A DNA stretch of 15,462 bases. It comes from an uncultured Bacteroidales bacterium. Lineage in GTDB: Bacteria > Bacteroidota > Bacteroidia > Bacteroidales > UBA932. Both the position numbers and the translations under genes were made by a program. Where the stretch lies: the NCBI GenBank assembly GCA_937890845.1, contig CALADR010000407.1, positions 1 to 15,462 on the forward strand, given 5' to 3'. The notes under the pieces were generated by a model that worked only from the letters and a program-made list of their open reading frames with translations, searched no databases and was not told where the DNA came from. This document shows positions 1 through 6,080 of the stretch, one piece after another; the first letter of the stretch is position 1; the number at the start of each line of letters is the position of its first letter.

Positions 1-112
1 TTTAATTCGTCCCGATTTTAACGGGACACTAATGGTCCAATAATAAGATTCATCATAAAACAGACATTTCAGAGAAGCAAAAAGTAAACAGAAGGAAGGA
101 TAGTAAACAAGA

Positions 113-147
113 CTGAGGAGCTGCCCCTTTATGGAACAGCTCCTCAG
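113..147 (-). terminator. Terminator after tsf
   Basis: A perfect 11-bp inverted repeat (113-123 and 137-147, arm CTGAGGAGCTG) with a 13-nt loop lies about 22 bp past the tsf stop. On the minus strand it is followed by TCTTGTTTA, so the U-tract is short. Position and stem strength make it the likely end of the rplM-rpsI-rpsB-tsf transcript. Confidence 0.8.
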
Positions 148-169
148 CTGAAAATATCTAATATTGAAA

Positions 170-1165
170 TTAGTCGTTAAGAGAAAATCTCTTGAAAGCA
201 AGGACTTTTGCCTCTTTGTCGATACCTGTGAGGAAATCCTTTACAGAAGTCTTTCCATCGCCCATCTGATACTCCTGCTCCTCAAGAGTGTTCTCTTTGA
301 AGAACTTGTTCAGACGTCCGTTAGCAATATTGTTAATCATTGCCTCAGGAAGGTTTGCAGCTTTCTCTGCTGAAACTGTCTTAATAATTTCACGTGCTTT
401 GTCAGCCTGCTCCTCAGTGAGCCATCCCTTTGCTGTATTTGAAGCAATATGGTCTTCACTATCAACATGTGCAGGGTTGATTCCAGCTTTCTCAAGAGCT
501 GAATTTACAGCCTTCTTCACGAGTTCCTCTTTTGTCTTCTCAACAGCTACTGTAAGTTCATTGTCGATTACATTCTGAGGAACAGCCTCTTTATTGACAG
601 CTACAGGGTTCATTGAAGCTACCTGCATTGCTATACCCTTTCCTACCTCAGCCGGAACCTCTTTATTGAATGCTACGATAGCACCGAGTTTTCCGTTGAT
701 AGCGTGGATATATGAAGAAATGTATGGGGCTTCGAGATGATCATAGTAAGCAAGTGTGTGCTTTTCTCCTGTCTTTCCTGTCTGCTGTGTTACTGCAGCC
801 TCTACAGTCTGTCCATCTGCAAGGACACAAGCCTTAAGAGCCTCAGCATCTGCAGGGAATGAAGCCATAGCCGCATCAGCTATAGACTTTGCAACAGACT
901 GGAATTCTGCATTCTTCGAAACAAAGTCAGTCTCACAGCCAAGGCATACGAGAACAGCCTTTCCACCGTTAACTTCAGCGATAACAGCTCCTTCAGTAGT
1001 CTCACGGTCAGCTCTTTTTGCTGCCACAAGCTTACCTTTCTCGCGGATGATTTCCTGAGCTCTCTCGTAATCGCCGTTAGCCTCTACAAGAGCCTTTTTG
1101 CAGTCCATCATACCTGCACCTGTCATTTGACGCAATTTTGCTACGTCAGCTGCTTTAATCTCCAT
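170..1165 (-). CDS. tsf: Elongation factor Ts
   Basis: EF-Ts, 331 aa, the cytoplasmic nucleotide exchange factor that displaces GDP from EF-Tu during translation elongation. Residues 4-44 form the N-terminal UBA-like domain with the family signature TGAGMMDCKKAL (15-26). The core begins with the conserved ETDFVSKN (78-85), which contacts the EF-Tu nucleotide pocket. Dimerization subdomains follow, and the C-terminus (about 250-331, with GRLNKFFKE) resembles the usual EF-Ts tail. The length suits the longer EF-Ts of Bacteroidales. The ATG at 1163-1165 is the natural start, 28 bp after the rpsB stop. tsf is the last gene of the operon and is followed by a terminator. No anomaly seen. Confidence 0.98.
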   Translation of the reverse strand: MEIKAADVAKLRQMTGAGMMDCKKALVEANGDYERAQEIIREKGKLVAAKRADRETTEGAVIAEVNGGKAVLVCLGCETDFVSKNAEFQSVAKSIADAAMASFPADAEALKACVLADGQTVEAAVTQQTGKTGEKHTLAYYDHLEAPYISSYIHAINGKLGAIVAFNKEVPAEVGKGIAMQVASMNPVAVNKEAVPQNVIDNELTVAVEKTKEELVKKAVNSALEKAGINPAHVDSEDHIASNTAKGWLTEEQADKAREIIKTVSAEKAANLPEAMINNIANGRLNKFFKENTLEEQEYQMGDGKTSVKDFLTGIDKEAKVLAFKRFSLND

Positions 1166-1193
1166 TGTCTAAGTAATTAAATGTTAGTACTTC

Positions 1194-2027
1194 TTACTCT
1201 GCAACAGTTTCTGCAGTCTCAGTAGCAGGAGCTTCTGCCTCTGCTGCATCCTCTGCTTTTGCGCCTTTGCGTGCACGAAGCTTCTTTCCTGCAGGAACCT
1301 TGTCGTCACCTGCTTCAGGAGCCTCTTTGTCTTTCTCCAGCTTTCTTTCGTTCAGTCCCTCTGAGATAGCACCGCAAACCAAATCCATGATAAGGGCAAT
1401 TGATTTTGCAGCATCGTCATTGGCCGGAATCACATAATCAATCGGAGTAGGATCGCAGCAAGTATCAACCATAGCGATAACCGGTATGTTAAGACGATTT
1501 GCCTCTTTAACGGCATTCATCTCTTTCTGTACGTCTACTACGAAAAGTGCTGAAGGGAGACGGCTCAAATCTTTGATTGAACCAAGGTTTTTCTCAAGTT
1601 TAGCCCTCTGACGGGTAACCTGAAGACGCTCACGCTTTGCAAGAGTAGCAAAAGTACCATCTTCAATCATCTTGTCGATGGTGTTCATTTTCTTGACAGC
1701 CTTACGGATAGTCGGGAAGTTGGTAAGCATTCCGCCCGGCCATCTTTCTGTCACATATGGCATATTTACTGATCCTGCCTTTTCAGCAACGATCTCCTTT
1801 GCCTGTTTCTTTGTAGCCACGAAAAGGATCTTGCGGCCAGAGCGCGCAAACTGCTTCATAACATTTGCAGCCTCTTCGATCTTTACTATACTTTTATGCA
1901 GGTCGATGATGTGGATTCCGTTCTTCTGGTCGAAGATATAAGGAGCCATTTTCGGATTCCATTTTCTCGCCAAGTGTCCAAAATGAACACCTGCATCAAG
2001 CAATTCTTGGAAATTTGTTCTTGGCAT
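1194..2027 (-). CDS. rpsB: 30S ribosomal protein S2 (uS2)
   Basis: Ribosomal protein S2, 277 aa, of the small subunit, which helps recruit S1 and initiate translation. The N-terminus carries the family signature of the coiled-coil/Rossmann-like fold (LLDAGVHFGHLARKWNPKM, residues 9-27), and the core continues through TERWPGGMLTNF and PVIAMVDTCCDP. The conserved core ends near residue 225. The last ~50 residues are a low-complexity Lys/Glu/Ala tail, which makes the protein longer than the ~240-aa E. coli S2; such tails are common in Bacteroidota. The ATG at 2025-2027 follows an A/T-rich stretch without a Shine-Dalgarno sequence. A long hairpin-rich leader precedes the gene. Confidence 0.98.
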   Translation of the reverse strand: MPRTNFQELLDAGVHFGHLARKWNPKMAPYIFDQKNGIHIIDLHKSIVKIEEAANVMKQFARSGRKILFVATKKQAKEIVAEKAGSVNMPYVTERWPGGMLTNFPTIRKAVKKMNTIDKMIEDGTFATLAKRERLQVTRQRAKLEKNLGSIKDLSRLPSALFVVDVQKEMNAVKEANRLNIPVIAMVDTCCDPTPIDYVIPANDDAAKSIALIMDLVCGAISEGLNERKLEKDKEAPEAGDDKVPAGKKLRARKGAKAEDAAEAEAPATETAETVAE

Positions 2028-2243
2028 TGTTTTAAAATTTTACTTGTTTTCTAATTTTCCCTCCAGGTTTTTGCCGTTTTCCCTGTCGGGCGGTTTTCAT
2101 CAATCAGGAGTAGCGGCCTGGCCGGTCTCCTTGATTTTCCGCAGTCTCGGCAAACTCAGGCAGCCAGTACGGATTCACATCCGCAACCAAGGTCCTGACA
2201 TTTCTTTCCGGACTGTGATTTTCTGTAAATCAACAGATAACGA
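2028..2243 (-). promoter_or_regulatory. Structured leader candidate upstream of rpsB
   Basis: This 216-bp gap between the rpsI stop and the rpsB ATG is long for an r-protein operon (the other gaps are 7 and 28 bp). In minus-strand RNA several hairpins can be drawn: GTCC/GGAC (2192-2195 with 2210-2213), CGGAT/ATCCG with a 4-nt loop (2170-2183), a 9-bp stem with one bulge (2102-2110 with 2127-2136) enclosing CGGC/GCCG (2114-2124), and CCC/GGG inside CCG/CGG (2074-2093). The last ~45 nt before the ATG are A-rich and unstructured. I read it as a possible autoregulatory S2 leader, as rpsB has in other bacteria. It could also hold an internal promoter, though I saw no good TTTG/TAnnTTTG pair. Confidence 0.45.
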
Positions 2244-2633
2244 TTAACGTTTACTAAACTGGAAGCGTCTACGTGCACCAGGCTGACCAGGTTTTTTCCT
2301 TTCGACTTCACGTGCATCACGTGTAAGGAATCCATTAGATTTCAAGGTTGAGCGGTAAGCCTCTTTATCAACTTCGCAAAGAGCGCGTGATATAGCAAGT
2401 CTCATAGCTTCTGCCTGTCCTTTGATTCCACCTCCGTCGAGGTTTGCCTTAACGTCAAACTGAGCAGTCGTACCTGTAACTGTAAAAGGCTGATTTACAA
2501 TATAACGGAGAGAATCCTCTCTGAAATAGTCGTTAATGTCACGACCGTTGATTGTGATGTTACCTTTTCCAGGCACGACATAAACGCGAGCAACTGCCGA
2601 TTTACGTCTTCCAAGGGCGTTTACTGATTTCAT
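2244..2633 (-). CDS. rpsI: 30S ribosomal protein S9 (uS9)
   Basis: Ribosomal protein S9, 129 aa, of the small-subunit head; its C-terminal tail reaches the P-site tRNA. Visible signatures are the N-terminal GRRKSAVARVYVVPGKG (residues 8-24), the central GGGIKGQAEAMRLAISRAL, and the conserved basic end GARRRFQFSKR. The final Lys-Arg is the residue pair expected to touch P-site tRNA. Length is standard. The ATG lies 7 bp past the rplM stop, the usual rplM-rpsI coupling. Confidence 0.98.
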   Translation of the reverse strand: MKSVNALGRRKSAVARVYVVPGKGNITINGRDINDYFREDSLRYIVNQPFTVTGTTAQFDVKANLDGGGIKGQAEAMRLAISRALCEVDKEAYRSTLKSNGFLTRDAREVERKKPGQPGARRRFQFSKR

Positions 2634-2640
2634 GCTCTGC

Positions 2641-3093
2641 TTAAATTTCGTTTAACTTGATTGTTTTCGGGTTCTGCGCCTGGTGCGGATGCTCATTTCC
2701 CTGATAAAGATACAGGTTGTTGATGAGTTTTGCGCCAAGACGATTCTTAGGAAGCATGCCTTTGACAGCCATCCTTAGCACCTCTGTAGGCTTCTTGTGA
2801 AGGAGCTCTTTAGGTGTAGTGAATCTCTGTCCACCCGGATATCCGGTGTGACGGACATACACTCTGTCAGTCATCTTCTTTCCAGTGAGCCTGATTTTGT
2901 CAGCGTTAAGAACGATAACATTGTCACCACAATCCATGTGTGGAGTGTAGCTTGGCTTGTTCTTTCCACGAAGGACAAGAGCAATTCTGGAAGCAAGACG
3001 GCCGAGCACCAAATCGGTAGCATCAATCACGACCCACTCTTTCTTTATATCGCTAGCTTTAAGCGATACAGTTTTGTAACTTTGTGTGTCCAC
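2641..3093 (-). CDS. rplM: 50S ribosomal protein L13 (uL13)
   Basis: Ribosomal protein L13, 150 aa, an early-assembly protein of the large subunit. Signatures include WVVIDATDLVLGRLAS (residues 20-35), LRGKNKPSYTPHMDCGD, YVRHTGYPGG and the VKGMLPKNRLG motif near residue 117. The start codon is GTG (3091-3093): reading GTG-GAC-ACA gives the MDTQSYKT beginning that Bacteroidales L13 proteins share, and there is no in-frame ATG at a fitting place. It is the first gene of the rplM-rpsI-rpsB-tsf operon, with a promoter about 60-90 bp upstream. Confidence 0.97.
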   Translation of the reverse strand: MDTQSYKTVSLKASDIKKEWVVIDATDLVLGRLASRIALVLRGKNKPSYTPHMDCGDNVIVLNADKIRLTGKKMTDRVYVRHTGYPGGQRFTTPKELLHKKPTEVLRMAVKGMLPKNRLGAKLINNLYLYQGNEHPHQAQNPKTIKLNEI

Positions 3094-3128
3094 TGTCTTG
3101 ATTTTTAAATAGTTAATACATAAAAATT

Positions 3129-3154
3129 GCGATCCCTACACAAATAGGGGTCGC
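3129..3154 (-). repeat. Inverted repeat at the rplM transcription start
   Basis: GCGAtCCCTA (3129-3138) and TAGGGgTCGC (3145-3154) form a 10-bp inverted repeat with one non-Watson-Crick position and a 6-nt loop. It begins at the last base of the -7 element, so the predicted start of transcription lies inside its promoter-proximal arm. It may be an operator, or a 5'-end hairpin of which only the inner CCCTA/TAGGG pairs would be in the RNA. Confidence 0.5.
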
Positions 3155-3184
3155 AAAGATAACAATAAATTTGTTCAGAACAAA
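3154..3184 (-). promoter_or_regulatory. Bacteroidota-type promoter of the rplM operon
   Basis: On the minus strand a TTTG (3181-3184) is followed after 19 bp by TATCTTTG (3154-3161), an exact match to the Bacteroidota TAnnTTTG -7 element with normal spacing. The predicted start of transcription is near 3148, giving a leader of about 55 nt before the GTG of rplM. The promoter lies about 53 bp past the glycosidase stop, so the ribosomal operon need not be read from that gene. Confidence 0.75.
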
Positions 3185-3236
3185 ATTTTCTTGATTTCCA
3201 GCCACTTGGACAACCGTACGATCCAATGACGGAGCA

Positions 3237-4217
3237 TCAGAGACGAGAAGCAGGAACTCCCGTACGGGTCATTTTTACAGGCAGGATATGCCCGTTGCTG
3301 TCAAACTCAAGTCTGTCGATACAGGTCTCACGGTGGTCTCGCGCATTGTCCCCTATAGGCCGGCGGTGATATACTATATAGTATTCATCATTGACGGGAT
3401 TATGTATCACCGAATGATGACCTGCACCTCTCGCTATCGAGGAATCCTGCTCGAGAATGACCCCTATTCTCTCGAAAGGACCGAAAGGAGAATCCGAAAT
3501 GGCATAGGCCACCCTGTAGTCAGGTCCTGTCCACCCTCCTTCAGACCACATGAAATAATACTTTCCGTCCTTTTTCATCATGAAGGGCCCCTCGACATAA
3601 TTTTCAGGGGTAATTGACTTGTACAGTTCTCCATCCTTAAAAGGTACAATGCCCAAAAGATCCGGAGAGAGTTTCACCATATTGCAGTGACGCCATCCGC
3701 CATAATACATATAATATGTGCCGTCATCATCCCTGAACACGAACTGATCGATAGGCTGTGCTCCGTTTATTATCTTGTCTATAAGCGGTTTGCCAAGTGC
3801 ATCCCGATAAGGTCCTTCCGGCCTATCGGCTACAGCGACACCGATACCTCCTACGGCATCGTTGTTCTGTATGTCATTTGCCCCGAAAAACAGATAATAT
3901 TTACCGTTAGCATGTATTACAGACGGGGCCCACATGGCATAACCTGCCCATTTCACATCTTCTTTTGTCAATACGGACGGATGCTTTTCCCAGTTGACAA
4001 GGTCCTCTGACGAAAACGCGTCAAAGAAGGTCTGCTTTTCATAAAGATCCGACGTAGTAGGGAAAATCCAGTATTTTTTCCCATAGACAATAGCCTCAGG
4101 ATCGGCATACCAGCCTTTAAAGACAGGATTGCCGCTTGTCGTCACTTCCTGCTCCCAGGCAAACGATGAGACACACGGGTATAAGCATAATATAATCAAT
4201 GCCAATGTTTTCTTCAT
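3237..4217 (-). CDS. Secreted glycoside hydrolase, GH43-type five-bladed propeller
   Basis: A 326-aa exported protein with a signal peptide (MKK, then hydrophobic LALIILCLYPCV, cleavage likely near SSFA-W at residue 20). The rest matches the GH43 five-bladed beta-propeller fold (arabinofuranosidase/xylosidase-like). Candidate catalytic residues are the general base D39 in WYADPEA, the pKa-modulating D157 in QPIDQFVF, and the general acid E209 in YVEGPF; GAGHHS (264-269) fits the conserved His near the metal site. Repeated YY-F/M blade motifs (KYYLFFG, TYYMYYGG, KYYFMWSEGG, EYYIVYHRR) support the fold. There is no extra domain and no lipobox, so it is probably periplasmic. Substrate cannot be told; arabinose- or xylose-containing plant glycans are typical. 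It stands beside a broken HTCS sensor, suggesting it is a survivor of a polysaccharide-utilization locus. No clear promoter is seen upstream. Confidence 0.88.
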   Translation of the reverse strand: MKKTLALIILCLYPCVSSFAWEQEVTTSGNPVFKGWYADPEAIVYGKKYWIFPTTSDLYEKQTFFDAFSSEDLVNWEKHPSVLTKEDVKWAGYAMWAPSVIHANGKYYLFFGANDIQNNDAVGGIGVAVADRPEGPYRDALGKPLIDKIINGAQPIDQFVFRDDDGTYYMYYGGWRHCNMVKLSPDLLGIVPFKDGELYKSITPENYVEGPFMMKKDGKYYFMWSEGGWTGPDYRVAYAISDSPFGPFERIGVILEQDSSIARGAGHHSVIHNPVNDEYYIVYHRRPIGDNARDHRETCIDRLEFDSNGHILPVKMTRTGVPASRL

Positions 4218-4302
4218 TTTCTATATATTTTAATAACCTGTTCTTAGTATATGTAAATTTTTAAAAATTAACCGATAATACTTTAATTGTCAGTCAATTC
4301 CA

Positions 4303-4334
4303 TTTGCAAAAGACCTTAAAATTTCGTAACTTTA
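4303..4334 (+). promoter_or_regulatory. Decayed promoter of the transposase-like fragment
   Basis: TTTG (4303-4306), 20 bp, then TAACTTTA (4327-4334), one base off TAnnTTTG at the last position. It ends 26 bp before the ATG of the fragment at 4361. An 8-bp inverted repeat (ACCTTAAA 4313-4320, TTTAAGGT 4331-4338) spans the spacer and the -7 element. Confidence 0.4.
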
Positions 4335-4360
4335 AGGTAGCTAACTCCCACATTAACACC

Positions 4361-4485
4361 ATGTTACGAAACTCTAAGACCCACTACAAAAGTAGTGATT
4401 TATTATCAATATTGAAAGAACATTTTGGAGAAGATATGAATTTGGCAAGGATAAAGGCAATGAGTATTATGATATGCGCTCTCTA
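4361..4485 (+). pseudogene. 5' fragment of an IS transposase (probably IS4-like)
   Basis: From the ATG at 4361 about 41 codons read MLRNSKTHYKSSDLL, then LKEHFGEDMNLARIKAM and MICAL. I recognise this as the beginning of transposases of the IS4-like group common in Bacteroidales, in which a KSSDLLSILKEHFG...MNLARIK segment opens the protein. The match fades at about ICAL (4472-4483), where the sequence runs into the antisense 5' end of an HTCS gene. The remaining reading frame to 4510 is read-through. The catalytic DDE domain and the right end of the element are absent, and I could not define the left terminal repeat. Recognition is from memory of the family; a protein search would settle it. 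Confidence 0.55.
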
Positions 4486-4671
4486 CCACATAAGGCCGGA
4501 GTTGTCCTGATATACGGACAGAACCGCACTGTGAGACAGTCCGGTCTGATAATCTACACTTGAAAATATATAATCGTCATCTTTTTCTGCAGAAGCATCC
4601 GTCATCAATGTTAGGAAGAATACAAAGAAAATAATTCGCCACACCGCCTGTTTTACCATATCCGTCAACAT
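4486..4671 (-). pseudogene. 5' fragment of a hybrid two-component (HTCS) sensor gene
   Basis: The frame beginning at the ATG at 4671 (or the one at 4659) encodes a signal peptide with the hydrophobic core IIFFVFFLTLM, then DYIFSSVDYQTGLSHSAVLS and VYQDNSGLMW. That is the opening of the first Reg_prop blade in the periplasmic propeller of Bacteroidota HTCS sensors, where GLSxxxVxxxxQDxxGxMWFGT is typical. It stops right after MW: the next codon is TAG (4483-4485) in unrelated sequence. A full HTCS protein has about 1300-1400 residues, so over 95% is missing, including the kinase, receiver and AraC-type DNA-binding parts. HTCS proteins control polysaccharide-utilization loci, which fits the glycosidase nearby on the same strand. 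Confidence 0.75.
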
Positions 4672-4689
4672 TAATGTGCGCAATTCCGC

Positions 4690-4740
4690 AAAAAATCTTG
4701 AAATAGGGTAAAAAAGCTATATCCTATTTCAAGATTTTTT
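4690..4740 (-). terminator. Strong terminator after pfkA
   Basis: A perfect 18-bp inverted repeat (4690-4707 and 4723-4740; the left arm starts AAAAAATCTTG) with a 15-nt loop. On the minus strand the stem ends in TTTTTT, beginning 21 bp past the pfkA stop. The A/T runs make it symmetrical, so it could also end transcription from the plus strand. Confidence 0.9.
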
Positions 4741-4761
4741 CTGAAGTCCGAACCAAACCTA

Positions 4762-5739
4762 TCAGATAGAAAGTACATTGAGCACACTTATCAGCTCTTT
4801 ATCTATCTGCTTGTCCTGTTTTATAGCCCGGCTGAATGGAACATAGACAATCTTGTCATTTGATATTCCTATCATAACATTTCTCTGACCTTCCTTAAGA
4901 GCCTCTATGCTGGCTGCCCCAAGACGGCTGGCCAAAATACGGTCAAACGCGCTTGGAGATCCTCCCCTCTGCAAATGTCCGAGAATTGATACCCTCACAT
5001 CATATTGCGGATGCTCCTTGCGGACACGCTCGGCATAATGCATTGCGCCGCCGTCCTTCTTGCTTTCAGATACTATAACTATACTGCTATTCTTGCTCTT
5101 GCGGAATCCGCGGCTGATGAACTGCTCAAGCTGGTCTATATCAGTCTGGTCCTCCGGGATGATAGCAGCTTCTGCTCCGCTTGCTATAGCACTGTTCTGA
5201 GCCAGAAATCCAGCGTCTCTTCCCATAACTTCTATAAAGAAAATACGGTTGTGCGAAGTAGCGGTATCACGTATCTTATCGACACATTCCACTATAGTAT
5301 TCAAAGCAGTATCATAACCTATAGTAGAATCTGTACCATAAAGGTCATTGTCAATGGTTCCCGGCAAGCCTATACAAGGAACATCAAACTCAGCTGCAAA
5401 AGTCTGTGCTCCGGCCAAGGAGCCGTTTCCTCCTATAATGATAAGCGCATCTATACCATGAGACGTCATGTTGTCATAAGCGATTTTACGTCCCTCCGGC
5501 GTAAGAAACTCTTCTGACCTTGCAGTTTTCAGAATAGTACCTCCTCTCTGTATCGTACTGCTCACACTCTGACTTGTAAGCTCTTCTATTTCATTGTTTA
5601 TAAGGCCCTCATAACCTCTATAAATGCCCATTACCCTCCAACCGTTGTAGATTGCGGCTCTTGTTACCGCACGAATCGCAGCATTCATACCAGGCGCATC
5701 ACCTCCGGAAGTAAGAACCCCCACTGTAGTAATTTTCAT
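4762..5739 (-). CDS. pfkA: ATP-dependent 6-phosphofructokinase
   Basis: Phosphofructokinase, 325 aa, converting fructose 6-phosphate to fructose 1,6-bisphosphate in glycolysis. Motifs: the nucleotide-binding start TSGGDAPGMNAAIR (10-23), PGTIDNDLYGTD (126-137) with the catalytic base at D130, the substrate-binding EVMGRDAG (170-177), and GHLQRGGSPSAFDR in the C-terminal half. Glycine at 106 (the position that is Asp in pyrophosphate-dependent enzymes) argues for ATP as donor. The neighbouring residue, N105 in GGNGSL, is usually Asp (D103 of E. coli PfkA, a Mg-ATP ligand); the codon is AAC. The length is normal and the frame intact. The gene stands alone with a terminator after it and a long inverted repeat before it; I saw no convincing promoter match. 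Confidence 0.96.
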   Translation of the reverse strand: MKITTVGVLTSGGDAPGMNAAIRAVTRAAIYNGWRVMGIYRGYEGLINNEIEELTSQSVSSTIQRGGTILKTARSEEFLTPEGRKIAYDNMTSHGIDALIIIGGNGSLAGAQTFAAEFDVPCIGLPGTIDNDLYGTDSTIGYDTALNTIVECVDKIRDTATSHNRIFFIEVMGRDAGFLAQNSAIASGAEAAIIPEDQTDIDQLEQFISRGFRKSKNSSIVIVSESKKDGGAMHYAERVRKEHPQYDVRVSILGHLQRGGSPSAFDRILASRLGAASIEALKEGQRNVMIGISNDKIVYVPFSRAIKQDKQIDKELISVLNVLSI

Positions 5740-5761
5740 TGAAGCAATATCTTAACTCAAG

Positions 5762-5815
5762 TTTCGCAAGTGATTCAAATATTGATTTCAGAAGATTTGT
5801 GCAGTACTTGCGAAA
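5762..5815. repeat. 10-bp inverted repeat upstream of pfkA
   Basis: TTTCGCAAGT (5762-5771) and ACTTGCGAAA (5806-5815) are perfectly complementary, with 34 bp between. The near arm ends 23 bp before the pfkA ATG. It may be a pair of regulator half-sites or a leader hairpin in pfkA mRNA. The intervening sequence contains AATATTTG on the minus strand, one base off a -7 element but without a -33 partner. Confidence 0.55.
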
Positions 5816-6003
5816 ACGTTCCTAACCGCACATTCTTCCAGTTTGTCATCTACAATATTACTTAAAGACAGACTTTTCCAATGCCTGCAATTATCACGCC
5901 AGCGTATTCACTTCTCTACGGATGCCACATAATGAGAAATGACTTGCAAAGTATGGACTACACTCTTAATTGCACAAGAAGATGTTTAAATTTCATGATG
6001 TAT

Positions 6004-6034
6004 TTTGCGGAATATAAAACTGTTCCTAATTTTG
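6004..6034 (+). promoter_or_regulatory. Bacteroidota-type promoter of dusB
   Basis: TTTG (6004-6007), a 19-bp spacer, then TAATTTTG (6027-6034), an exact TAnnTTTG. Transcription should start near 6040, giving a leader of about 40 nt before the ATG at 6081. Confidence 0.75.
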
Positions 6035-6080
6035 CAGACTTTCAGAAATTCACAATTGCACTAAAGAAATTCACAGGCTA

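Larger units (their letters stand above)
5740..6080. other. Divergent intergenic region pfkA / dusB
   Basis: This 341-bp gap separates the divergent starts of pfkA and dusB. It holds the inverted repeat at 5762-5815 on the pfkA side and the dusB promoter at 6004-6034. In the dusB leader an 11-bp direct repeat AGAAATTCACA occurs at 6044-6054 and 6065-6075, 21 bp apart. A 66-codon open frame (5881-6081) crosses the dusB promoter, has no recognisable domain, and is probably not a gene. I see nothing else between 5816 and 6000. Confidence 0.6.

Noticed and set aside
1..60. Small hairpin GTCCCG/CGGGAC at 9-27
   Set aside because: Only 6 bp with a 7-nt loop and no U-tract; the gene it might serve lies outside the window.
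5005..5517. 170-codon open frame on the plus strand inside pfkA
   Set aside because: Lies wholly antisense to a clear pfkA, has no recognisable domain, and its composition is that of a reverse-strand shadow.
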